A stretch of 46,579 nucleotides of DNA, taken from Flammeovirgaceae bacterium (GTDB lineage Bacteria; Bacteroidota; Bacteroidia; Cytophagales; Cyclobacteriaceae). Positions within the stretch are counted from its first letter, which is position 1. Each line of letters opens with the position of its first letter. Under the pieces are notes generated by a model. That model had not been told where the DNA came from. It saw nothing but the letters and a program-made list of their open reading frames with translations, and did no database searches. Where the stretch lies: the NCBI GenBank assembly GCA_024638265.1, contig JAHEKQ010000018.1, positions 1 through 46,579 of the forward strand, written 5' to 3'. Below, piece after piece: positions 35,215-42,647 of this stretch. The translations under genes were made by a program, and so were the position numbers.

Positions 35215-36471
35215 CTAATATTCGGGTCCCAATTGGAGCCTGATAAGATTCATAACAGCAAGCGCAGAAAGCTCAATATTTACGCTTCTGCTGCGAAATC
35301 CCAGCGATAATTTCTTCGCAATAGTCTTTTCACCGTCGGCAAAACAAATCCATACGGTTCCTACGGGTTTTTCGTCCGTACCCCCCTCGGGCCCGGCGAC
35401 TCCACTTACAGAAACTCCAATATCCGTACTTAGTTCTTTTCTTATGTTTTCCGCCATATACTTGACGACCTCCTCACTAACAGCTCCGTATTTTTCAATC
35501 ACATCAGCAGGTACGCCTAATTTTTTGACCTTGACTGAATTATCATACGAAATTAGACCTCCGTGAAAATAACTGCTACTTCCCGGAACCGAAGTGATCC
35601 TATGTGAGAAATAGCCCCCTGTACAACTCTCTGCCGCAGAAAGGGTAAGTCCGCGCTCTTTCAGGATTTTTCCCAGGGCCTCCTCAATGGTATCCGAATC
35701 AAATCCAAATATATACTTGCCAGCCAAGGGCAGTAATTTTTCTATTTGATCGTTGACTTCGGTTTTTAGGCTTTCTAATGTAGGGCCTACCGCAGTAAGC
35801 CTCAACTTGACCATTCCAAGGCTGGGCAGATAGGCAAGCGAAATATGATCGGGAAGATTATTGGCCCAGTCCTGGATCTTTGGTGCCAGGAAGGATTCGC
35901 CAATGCCAATGGTCTTAATAGTACGGTGTAGAATAACCGGCATGTGAAAGAGTTCCTTAATTCGAGGGATTGCTTCATTTTCAATGATGTATTTCATTTC
36001 GAGGGGCACACCGGGTAAGGAAATAAAAACTTTATCATTTTCATGAAACAGCATACCGGGGGCGGTACCGACCTTATTACTCAGCATCTCGCATTTAACC
36101 GGCAGGACTGCCTGGCCGTGGTTTAGTTCATTCAGTTCCCTTCCCCTGCTTTTAAAAAATTGCGTTACTTCTTCCAGGGCCTTTTCATTCAATTCCATTT
36201 CCGAATCAAAAAATTTTGCCAGGCATGGTTTCGTGAGGTCATCTTCAGTTGGGCCCAGACCCCCCGTGATAAATACCAGGTCAGAACGACGCCGCGCTTC
36301 ATCAAATGCTTTCAGAATATGTTCTTCGTTATCGCCAATGGTCGAACGGTAATTTACCTTTACTCCAAGGTCTCCAAGAGTTTGGCACATCCATTGCGAG
36401 TTGGTATCGAGTATATGACCATAAAGTATCTCATCCCCTATCGTGATTATTTCAGCCTTCACATGTTTCAT
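35215..36471 (-). CDS. cinA: CinA family nicotinamide-nucleotide amidase
   Basis: 418 residues, two-domain CinA. The N-terminal molybdopterin-binding-like domain (about 5-170) has I-T-I-G-D-E-I-L-Y-G-H-I-L-D-T-N and F-I-T-G-G-L-G-P-T-E-D-D. The C-terminal NMN deamidase domain (about 260-415) has S-A-A-E-S-C-T-G-G, with its Ser/Thr active site, and V-S-G-V-A-G-P-E-G-G. Family members recycle NMN or hydrolyse ADP-ribose; the competence link is historical. A TATTTTTG box lies just before the ATG. Confidence 0.95.
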   Translation of the reverse strand: MKHVKAEIITIGDEILYGHILDTNSQWMCQTLGDLGVKVNYRSTIGDNEEHILKAFDEARRRSDLVFITGGLGPTEDDLTKPCLAKFFDSEMELNEKALEEVTQFFKSRGRELNELNHGQAVLPVKCEMLSNKVGTAPGMLFHENDKVFISLPGVPLEMKYIIENEAIPRIKELFHMPVILHRTIKTIGIGESFLAPKIQDWANNLPDHISLAYLPSLGMVKLRLTAVGPTLESLKTEVNDQIEKLLPLAGKYIFGFDSDTIEEALGKILKERGLTLSAAESCTGGYFSHRITSVPGSSSYFHGGLISYDNSVKVKKLGVPADVIEKYGAVSEEVVKYMAENIRKELSTDIGVSVSGVAGPEGGTDEKPVGTVWICFADGEKTIAKKLSLGFRSRSVNIELSALAVMNLIRLQLGPEY

Positions 36472-36475
36472 GAAG

Positions 36476-36483
36476 CAAAAATA
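36476..36483 (-). promoter_or_regulatory. -7 box adjoining the cinA start codon
   Basis: The minus strand reads TATTTTTG, four bases, then the cinA ATG (36471). Transcription from it would begin at or just inside the start codon, as also suggested for queA. No -33 TTTG partner is visible, so it may be chance. Confidence 0.3.
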
Positions 36484-36568
36484 GCAGGATAGGCGATACG
36501 TGATTACCTAAGTGTTAAAATTTGGGGTGGAGAGAGAGGAAAATCAAATTTCTGTTAAATTCGACATT

Positions 36569-37288
36569 ATGAAAATAATTCAATGGTTACTCATCATGGT
36601 GGTGCTGTCAGGATGCACCGCTGCACAAATCAACCAGGCATTATCTGATGCCAGTGATGTTCTTAATAATGGTACACAACTGACTACCGGTGAGGTCGCC
36701 GAGGGGTTGAAAGCTGCACTTGAAAAGGGCATTAGCAAGGGCTCTGATCAGGCATCGCAGGAAGATGGCTACTTTAAGAACCCGCAGTTGAAAATTCCAT
36801 TTCCTGAGGATGTACAAAAAGTTGAAGATAAATTGAGGCAGATCGGCCTGAACAAACAGGTGGATAATTTCGTCCTTTCAATGAACCGTGGGGCAGAAAT
36901 GGCAGCAAGGGAAGCAAAGCCAATATTCGTATCTGCTATCAAGGCAATGACCATTGAAGATGCCTGGAGTATACTAAAGGGTGAAAACAATGCGGCTACC
37001 AATTACCTGAGAAAATCCACGGGTGATCAACTCTATGATAAATTTAAACCGGTAATTAGCAGTTCACTGGAGAAAGTGAACGCCACAAAATATTATTCAG
37101 ATATTATAAATACCTATAACAGGATTCCCCTTGTTGAAAAAGTAAATCCGGATCTCGAGGACTACACTACTCAAAAAGCCATAGATGGATTGTTTATTCT
37201 GATAGCAAAAGAGGAATTAAAAATCCGTGAAAATCCTGTCGAACGAACAACAGAACTCCTTAAAAAGGTTTTTGCACAGCAAGACTAA
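36569..37288 (+). CDS. DUF4197 lipoprotein
   Basis: 240 residues from the ATG at 36569. The frame is open back to 36512, but M-K-I-I-Q-W-L-L-I-M-V-V-L-S-G-C is a lipoprotein signal with Cys16 as the anchor, which fixes the start. The mature region is the DUF4197 domain: I-P-F-P-E-D-V-Q-K-V-E-D-K-L-R, then F-V-L-S-M-N-R-G-A-E-M-A-A-R-E-A, and A-A-T-N-Y-L-R-K-S-T. It is helical and periplasmic. Its function is not known. It is a monocistronic-looking gene between cinA (divergent) and paaN. Confidence 0.9.
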   Translation: MKIIQWLLIMVVLSGCTAAQINQALSDASDVLNNGTQLTTGEVAEGLKAALEKGISKGSDQASQEDGYFKNPQLKIPFPEDVQKVEDKLRQIGLNKQVDNFVLSMNRGAEMAAREAKPIFVSAIKAMTIEDAWSILKGENNAATNYLRKSTGDQLYDKFKPVISSSLEKVNATKYYSDIINTYNRIPLVEKVNPDLEDYTTQKAIDGLFILIAKEELKIRENPVERTTELLKKVFAQQD

Positions 37289-37322
37289 ATAATTAACCTA
37301 CTTCCGGTTCCCCAGACTCTCA

Positions 37323-37356
37323 GTTATTGATTAATTTGCAAGCAAAAATCAATAAC
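37323..37356. promoter_or_regulatory. 34-bp nested dyad touching the paaN start codon
   Basis: An outer perfect 10-bp inverted repeat (GTTATTGATT at 37323-37332, AATCAATAAC at 37347-37356) encloses an inner perfect 5-bp one (TTTGC at 37335-37339, GCAAA at 37342-37346), leaving two unpaired A on the left arm. It ends two bases before the paaN ATG (37359). It has the shape of a repressor operator, or a hairpin over the translation start. Which of these it is cannot be read from the sequence. Confidence 0.65.
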
Positions 37357-37358
37357 GT

Positions 37359-39008
37359 ATGGATCTCTATACCAAGCATAAGGAAATTCTCAATAAGTCA
37401 ATTGACGCACTTCATCTCAGAACATTTTTTGCGGCATACCCGGAACACCCCAAGGCCTACCCGGAAGATGGTGATGCCAATGGAAGAAACACTTTCAAAA
37501 CTCACCTCGGAAGGAAATTTGAGGAACTGAAAGTGGATACTTCCCAATGGATCGGGTCAGAGGAGTCTCCCTATACACAGGAAAAAACAGGCATTTCCTA
37601 TCCTTCCCTGACAGTTTCGGAATATTTAGAAAAGTCAAAAGGGTCGCTAAAAGATTGGAATAAGGTTCATGTCACCGAAAGGGCGGGAATACTGGTAGAA
37701 TCCCTTGAGCGATTCAAGGAACGATTTTTTGAAGTAGCATATGCAACCATGCACACCACCGGCCAGGGATATATGATGGCTTTCCAGGCATCCGGTCCAC
37801 ATGCCGCAGACAGGGCAATGGAGGCAATTGCTGGAGGCCTTGAAGAAATACGAAGGTTCCCCGAACGCACAACCTGGGATAAGCCCATGGGTAAGTTCAA
37901 TGTGGTTCTTGAAAAGAAATGGAAAGCTATCCCTCGTGGAGTCTCATTGGTGATTGGTTGCTCCACTTTCCCCGTGTGGAATTCAGCGCCAGGTATTTAT
38001 GCCAGCCTTATTACAGGTAATCCCGTTATTGTGAAGGCTCACCCCGGTGCCATACTCCCTATAGCTATTGTAGTCGCAGAAATCAGAAATGTATTAAGAG
38101 AATCCGGGATCAATCCGGACATTTGCCAACTGGCACCGGATACCCATGATAAGCCCATAACCAAAGAGTTGGCTGAACATAATGATGTAAGGATCATAGA
38201 TTTTACGGGTAATTCAGAATTCGGAAGCTACCTGGAAAACCTGGAGGGCAAGGAAGTATTTACCGAAAAGACCGGTGTCAACTCTGCTATTATTGATAGT
38301 ACCACAGATGCCAGGAAAACCGCGGCCAACCTTGCGTTCTCGTTGACTTTGTATTCCGGGCAAATGTGTACTGCTCCACAGAATTTCTTCATTCCCGCAA
38401 ATGGAATCTCCACCCCTGATGGTACAGTGAGCTACGATGACTTCAAACAGTTGCTGATCGACGAGATCAATGGGCTTGTCGATAATCCAAAGGCCGGACC
38501 CTTTGTACTCGGAGCTATTCAGAATGCCAATACCTGTGATCGGGTTAAAGAGGCCGGAAAGATTGGAACGGTAGTTTTGGAATCCAGGGATATTCAAAAT
38601 CCAATGTTCCCTGAGGCGAGAGTAATGAGCCCGTCACTGATTGAGGTTGATAGCACCGATAAGTCGCAATTCAATATGGAATTGTTTGGGCCCATAGCAC
38701 TCCTTATCAAAACCTCGGACACTGAACAGGCTGTGAAACTGGCAGCACAACTCGCAACTGAACAGGGAGCCATATCCTGTGCTGTTTACTGTACGGACAA
38801 TGATAAAAAGGCCTGGATGGAAGATGAGCTAACCATGGCCGGTGCCCCTGTATCATTTAATTTACATGGGGCAATTTACGTCAACCAACATGCGGGTTTC
38901 TCAGATTTCCATGTAACGGGCGGAAATCCTGCAGGAAACGCTTCACTTACAGACCCCAAATTCATCACCAGGAGGTTTAGTTGGGTGGGAGTCAGGGAAA
39001 TGGCCTGA
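37359..39008 (+). CDS. paaN: PaaN-type aldehyde dehydrogenase (phenylacetate degradation family)
   Basis: 549 residues, matching the PaaN family: an N-terminal extension (F-F-A-A-Y-P-E-H-P-K-A-Y, about 23-34, and T-F-K-T-H-L-G-R-K-F-E) before the aldehyde dehydrogenase fold, and catalytic Cys337 in L-Y-S-G-Q-M-C-T-A-P-Q. Family members are assigned to the ring-opening aldehyde oxidation of the phenylacetyl-CoA pathway. No other paa genes are in the window, so it may serve another aldehyde. A dyad lies right at its start, implying dedicated regulation. The CHAT gene starts 55 bp downstream. Confidence 0.88.
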   Translation: MDLYTKHKEILNKSIDALHLRTFFAAYPEHPKAYPEDGDANGRNTFKTHLGRKFEELKVDTSQWIGSEESPYTQEKTGISYPSLTVSEYLEKSKGSLKDWNKVHVTERAGILVESLERFKERFFEVAYATMHTTGQGYMMAFQASGPHAADRAMEAIAGGLEEIRRFPERTTWDKPMGKFNVVLEKKWKAIPRGVSLVIGCSTFPVWNSAPGIYASLITGNPVIVKAHPGAILPIAIVVAEIRNVLRESGINPDICQLAPDTHDKPITKELAEHNDVRIIDFTGNSEFGSYLENLEGKEVFTEKTGVNSAIIDSTTDARKTAANLAFSLTLYSGQMCTAPQNFFIPANGISTPDGTVSYDDFKQLLIDEINGLVDNPKAGPFVLGAIQNANTCDRVKEAGKIGTVVLESRDIQNPMFPEARVMSPSLIEVDSTDKSQFNMELFGPIALLIKTSDTEQAVKLAAQLATEQGAISCAVYCTDNDKKAWMEDELTMAGAPVSFNLHGAIYVNQHAGFSDFHVTGGNPAGNASLTDPKFITRRFSWVGVREMA

Positions 39009-39063
39009 TTTCGGATTGATCTTTGCTTCGATTTGAACTATCTTATAGAAGAGGACTTCTAAT

Positions 39064-41916
39064 ATGATTATAAGAACGATCGTCATACTATTGGCCGTAT
39101 TACTTCACATTCAGGCTGATGCCCAGGTAGGCCGCCTGCTTAAAGAACGCGCAAAGAATGCTATACGTGACCCGCGTCTTAAAAACAAGATGAAAAAGGC
39201 CTTCAATAGTGGGTTGGATGATATCAGGTCAGAATACGACAGCTCCAGTTTCAACTATGCCATTGCATTGAATGATAATGCAGGTCTCTTTGAAAATAAA
39301 GAGAATTTTGAACGGCAGAAGAAGTTCATGATTGAGTATCTGCAAAGAAGGAATAGTGACGAAATAACTGCCGAACAACGGGCAAGGGGCTGGGTGGATA
39401 GAGCAGAAGTCATGTATGCCACTGGCCGATATAAAATTGCCACGGGGTTATTAATCGGTGCAAAGGCAATCTATGAAGAAATTGGAATGGAGAATTCCAT
39501 TGAGTATGCACGGACCATTTCCAATCTTTCCCTTGTAGCCCACTCCCTGGGACGACTTAACCTGGCGGAGAAGCTAGGGGTTACAAGCCTTGAAATGAGG
39601 GATGATCTATTGGGCAAGGAAAGCAACGGGTATGCAGCTTCATTGAATAATTATGCACTCATAAAGAAAGATCTCGGCCTCTACAACGAAGCGGAAATTC
39701 TTTTGAAAGAAGCTGTTGTATTGAACAGGGATATTGTCGGAGCAAAAAGCATGGGGCATGCAATAGCGTTGAACAACCTGGCATCAGTAAACCAGGTGCT
39801 GGGAAGATATCCTGAAGCTGAACCCCTTTACAAACAATCTATTAACATTGCCGAGGAACACCTTGCGGAAAAATCGGGTAACTACCAGCGTTTGATGACC
39901 AACCTTGCCTTGCTCTACCAGGATATGGAGCGGTATGAGGAAGCGGAAGAAATCTACCTGGATGCCATTTCACTTAAGGAAAAGAGGTTCGGAAAATCTC
40001 ACCCGGATTATGCACACATGCTAAATATGCTGGCTTCACTTTACGTGGAAATGGGAAAGGACGACCAGGTGGAAAAATTGCTGAAAGAAGCACTTGAAAT
40101 ATATACCACCCGACTCAGCCCCAAATCTCCCAACACAGCATCAACGCGGAGTGATCTTGGCAACTTCTACCGTTATAAGGGGCGCTATGATGAGGCCCTG
40201 CCACTGCTCCAATCGGTTGCTGTGGTGAGAAAAGAGGTGTTGGGTCCAAAACACCCACAGACAATCGAAACTGCAGAAGACCTGGCCATTGTTCACTGGA
40301 AATTGGGAAATACCGGTAGGGCAGCACAACTATATAAATCTGTGATCGTATCTACCCTGCAGGAAATTAATTCATATTTCCTCCCCATGTCAGAAGCAGA
40401 AAAAGCAAAATACTGGAGAAAAGTCCGGCCACGTTTCCAACGCTTTTATGCATTTGCCATTGAAGCAGGTCAGGAAGACCCCGAATTCCTCACAGCGGTT
40501 TTCAATTTGCAATTGGCCACAAAGGCTCTGCTCCTCAATACAGGAAATAAGATCAAGAGCCAGATTATGAATGGTGATGATGAGAATTTAAAGAGAAAAT
40601 ACGCTGACTGGGTGGATCAAAAGGAGGCATTGGCCCACTACTACGGATACAGTAAGGAAGAACTTGAAGAAGAAAACATCAATCTTGATTCACTTGAGAA
40701 TGAAGCCAATGCATCAGAGCGATATCTCTCAGAAAATTCCACTGTGTTTAAGAGAGGTATGCAACTGACCGAGATAAAATACCGGGATGTCGTAAATATT
40801 TTGGAGGAAGATGAAGCAGTAATTGAGATCATCCATACCACTGCCTTTGAAAACCGAATGACTAACCAGTCAGAGTACATTGTGCTTGTGGTTAAAAAGG
40901 GCGATCAACATCCTAAAATGGTTGCCATCACCAATGGAGATGAATTGGAAGGCAGGTATTTTAAGTTCTACAACAATGCTATCAAGGCTAAAATTGAAGA
41001 TCCCTATTCCTACGACCAGTTTTGGAAACCAATAGAACCACTTATTGCAAGTAGGAAGACCCTTTATCTATCCCTTGATGGAATTTACAACCAGATCAAC
41101 CTCGGTACACTCAAAGATCCACAGGGAGGCTTCCTGGTTTCCAAGTACACGATGACCTTACTGAGCAATTCAAAGGACTTGATTGAATATAAGAAGTCCA
41201 GCTCAACCCTCTCGCAACGCGATATATTTTTGCTGGGCTATCCCGAATATGGGGGCGATGGTACTATATCCATGCTTCCCGGCACCAAAAGAGAAATTGA
41301 GACCGTTTCAAATATTCTTAAGCCTAAGAGATTCGATATCAGTACGGTATATGGCAATGAGGCCACAGAGACAGCTGTAAAAAGATTCAGCGATAAACAC
41401 ATCGTGCATATCGCAACTCATGGGTACTTCCTGGCAGACTTATCAACAAAGGAGGGCAAAGTCTTCGGTATTAATATAGAAAAGGCCAGGGAAAATCCTT
41501 TGTTGAGAAGCGGACTGATGTTCACCGGGGCCGGTCAGACCTCGATTGGTGAACAACCGCCTGACCTTTCCGGTAACGACAACGGGATTCTTACTGCCTA
41601 CGAAGGGATGAATCTCAATCTCGACAATACGAACCTCGTGGTCCTCAGTGCATGTGAAACCGGATTGGGAGATATTGTAGCCGGCGAGGGAGTGTATGGC
41701 CTGCAGCGATCCTTACTTATTGCTGGTGCAGACAACCTTATAATGAGCCTTTGGAAAGTCGACGATGAGGCCACCCAAAAGCTTATGACCTATTTTTATC
41801 GAAATCTGGGTGAAAACGGGAACATCGCTTCTTCTTTCCGGAAAGCACAGAACCAATTAAAAAACGACTACCCGCATCCGTACTACTGGGGTGGATTTGT
41901 CCTTATTTCAGGATAA
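39064..41916 (+). CDS. Exported TPR-CHAT protein (caspase-like peptidase)
   Basis: 950 residues. It begins with a Sec signal (M-I-I-R-T-I-V-I-L-L-A-V-L-L-H-I-Q-A-D-A-Q). About 8-9 TPRs of the 42-residue kinesin-light-chain type (A-x-x-L-x-N-L-A...Y-x-E-A-E) span roughly 110-440. A helical linker follows, and then a C-terminal CHAT domain (about 640-950) with the caspase-type dyad His786 (A-T-H-G-Y-F) and Cys864 (L-S-A-C-E-T-G-L-G). The A-G-A-D-N-L-I-M-S-L-W-K-V-D-D tail is CHAT typical. Most studied TPR-CHAT proteases act in the cytoplasm in defence; this one is predicted to be exported. Its substrate is unknown. Confidence 0.9.
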   Translation: MIIRTIVILLAVLLHIQADAQVGRLLKERAKNAIRDPRLKNKMKKAFNSGLDDIRSEYDSSSFNYAIALNDNAGLFENKENFERQKKFMIEYLQRRNSDEITAEQRARGWVDRAEVMYATGRYKIATGLLIGAKAIYEEIGMENSIEYARTISNLSLVAHSLGRLNLAEKLGVTSLEMRDDLLGKESNGYAASLNNYALIKKDLGLYNEAEILLKEAVVLNRDIVGAKSMGHAIALNNLASVNQVLGRYPEAEPLYKQSINIAEEHLAEKSGNYQRLMTNLALLYQDMERYEEAEEIYLDAISLKEKRFGKSHPDYAHMLNMLASLYVEMGKDDQVEKLLKEALEIYTTRLSPKSPNTASTRSDLGNFYRYKGRYDEALPLLQSVAVVRKEVLGPKHPQTIETAEDLAIVHWKLGNTGRAAQLYKSVIVSTLQEINSYFLPMSEAEKAKYWRKVRPRFQRFYAFAIEAGQEDPEFLTAVFNLQLATKALLLNTGNKIKSQIMNGDDENLKRKYADWVDQKEALAHYYGYSKEELEEENINLDSLENEANASERYLSENSTVFKRGMQLTEIKYRDVVNILEEDEAVIEIIHTTAFENRMTNQSEYIVLVVKKGDQHPKMVAITNGDELEGRYFKFYNNAIKAKIEDPYSYDQFWKPIEPLIASRKTLYLSLDGIYNQINLGTLKDPQGGFLVSKYTMTLLSNSKDLIEYKKSSSTLSQRDIFLLGYPEYGGDGTISMLPGTKREIETVSNILKPKRFDISTVYGNEATETAVKRFSDKHIVHIATHGYFLADLSTKEGKVFGINIEKARENPLLRSGLMFTGAGQTSIGEQPPDLSGNDNGILTAYEGMNLNLDNTNLVVLSACETGLGDIVAGEGVYGLQRSLLIAGADNLIMSLWKVDDEATQKLMTYFYRNLGENGNIASSFRKAQNQLKNDYPHPYYWGGFVLISG

Positions 41917-41920
41917 GTTG

Positions 41921-41955
41921 AAAGTTAAACAGCACAACATCTATTGTTTAACTTT
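41921..41955. promoter_or_regulatory. Inverted pair of AAAGTTAAACA / TGTTTAACTTT
   Basis: A perfect 11-bp inverted repeat (41921-41931 and 41945-41955) with a 13-bp spacer follows the CHAT stop. The same 10-mer GTTTAACTTT recurs at 42061 and 42103 in front of the sigma factor gene. The GTTTAAC cores are separated by 15 bp, as in the inverted pair at 42103-42131. No T-run follows, so an operator is preferred to a terminator. Confidence 0.55.
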
Positions 41956-42008
41956 AAATATCATTAATTGAACATTATACCAAATTTAATGAACAACAAG
42001 TGTTTTTA

Positions 42009-42041
42009 TGCCTGATATTCAGAGTATTTCAGGCAATTTTT
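42009..42041 (+). terminator. Probable intrinsic terminator after the CHAT gene
   Basis: TGCCTGA (42009-42015) and TCAGGCA (42029-42035) form a perfect 7-bp stem with a 13-nt loop, followed by AATTTTT (T run at 42037-42041). The stem is the most GC-rich part of an AT-rich gap. It lies about 95 bases after the CHAT stop and upstream of the sigma-factor promoter region. The loop is longer than ideal. Confidence 0.45.
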
Positions 42042-42053
42042 ACTGAATTTTCT

Positions 42054-42061
42054 TATTTTTG
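42054..42061 (+). promoter_or_regulatory. Candidate -7 box of the carotenoid operon
   Basis: TATTTTTG matches TAnnTTTG. Its last base is the first base of a GTTTAACTTT site, so a bound regulator would cover the start region. There is no TTTG at -33, as expected for a weak or controlled promoter. The predicted leader is about 80 bases before the sigma factor ATG. Confidence 0.45.
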
Positions 42062-42131
42062 TTTAACTTTTTTCTAAAATAGTTTGACATTATTGAAACT
42101 CTGTTTAACTTTAAACGTTGATTAGTTAAAC
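42061..42131 (+). promoter_or_regulatory. GTTTRAC direct-repeat operator, 21-bp period
   Basis: GTTTAAC at 42061, GTTTGAC at 42082 and GTTTAAC at 42103 are direct repeats spaced exactly 21 bp, followed by an inverted copy, GTTAAAC, at 42125-42131. The third repeat is also part of the palindrome GTTTAA-CT-TTAAAC (42103-42116). All sites lie on one DNA face, between the -7 box and the sigma factor ATG. This suits cooperative binding of a multimeric repressor such as CarH (inference). Confidence 0.65.
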
Positions 42132-42146
42132 ATAAAGCAAAACATT

Positions 42147-42644
42147 ATGACAGCTCTTGAGTTTCAGCATTCGATAGTACAGCATACACCAGCACTTGAA
42201 AACTTTACAAGGAGGTTCACGAACAATTATGAAGAATCTCAAGACCTGGTACAGGAAACAATCCTTAAAGCCTTAACCTACAGGGATAAATTCAAACCCA
42301 ATACAAATTTAAAGGGATGGTTGTACACAATTATGAAGAACACCTTCATCAACAACTATCGCAAAGTGCAGAGGTCAAAGACCATGTACGATACAACTGA
42401 GAGTTTGTATTACCTCAACGTAGAGGATGGTCACACATTTAGCAGCCCTGAAAAGACTTCTATCTACAATGACATCTGGGATATTGTCGAAGATATCCGA
42501 CCAGCATACCTGGAACCCTTCAAAATGCACACAGAAGGATTCAAGTATGAGGAAATCGCAGACACCCTAGAAATTCCTATCGGGACTGTAAAAAATCGTA
42601 TCTTTCACGCCAGAAAAGAGATTCAAAAGCGTCTAAATAAATAG
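42147..42644 (+). CDS. ECF-type RNA polymerase sigma factor of the carotenoid operon
   Basis: 165 residues with only sigma regions 2 and 4, as in ECF sigma factors. Region 2 (about 20-75) has Y-E-E-S-Q-D-L-V-Q-E-T and G-W-L-Y-T-I-M-K-N-T-F-I-N-N-Y-R. Region 4 (about 110-162) has the helix-turn-helix Y-E-E-I-A-D-T-L-E-I-P-I-G-T-V-K-N-R. It begins the operon sigma-crtI-crtB-idi-photolyase; the crtI ATG follows its stop by 3 bp. No anti-sigma gene adjoins it, so its activity is probably set by transcription. It plays a part like Myxococcus CarQ by analogy only. Confidence 0.93.
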   Translation: MTALEFQHSIVQHTPALENFTRRFTNNYEESQDLVQETILKALTYRDKFKPNTNLKGWLYTIMKNTFINNYRKVQRSKTMYDTTESLYYLNVEDGHTFSSPEKTSIYNDIWDIVEDIRPAYLEPFKMHTEGFKYEEIADTLEIPIGTVKNRIFHARKEIQKRLNK

Positions 42645-42647
42645 AGT

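Noticed and set aside
36512-36568. N-terminal 19-codon extension of the DUF4197 gene
   Set aside because: The lipoprotein signal starts at the ATG at 36569, with a lipobox Cys at residue 16.
39045-39063. AGAAG-AGGA-CTTCT hairpin exposing a Shine-Dalgarno-like loop before the CHAT gene
   Set aside because: The stem is only 5 bp, and Bacteroidota rarely depend on Shine-Dalgarno pairing, so a regulatory claim is not supported.
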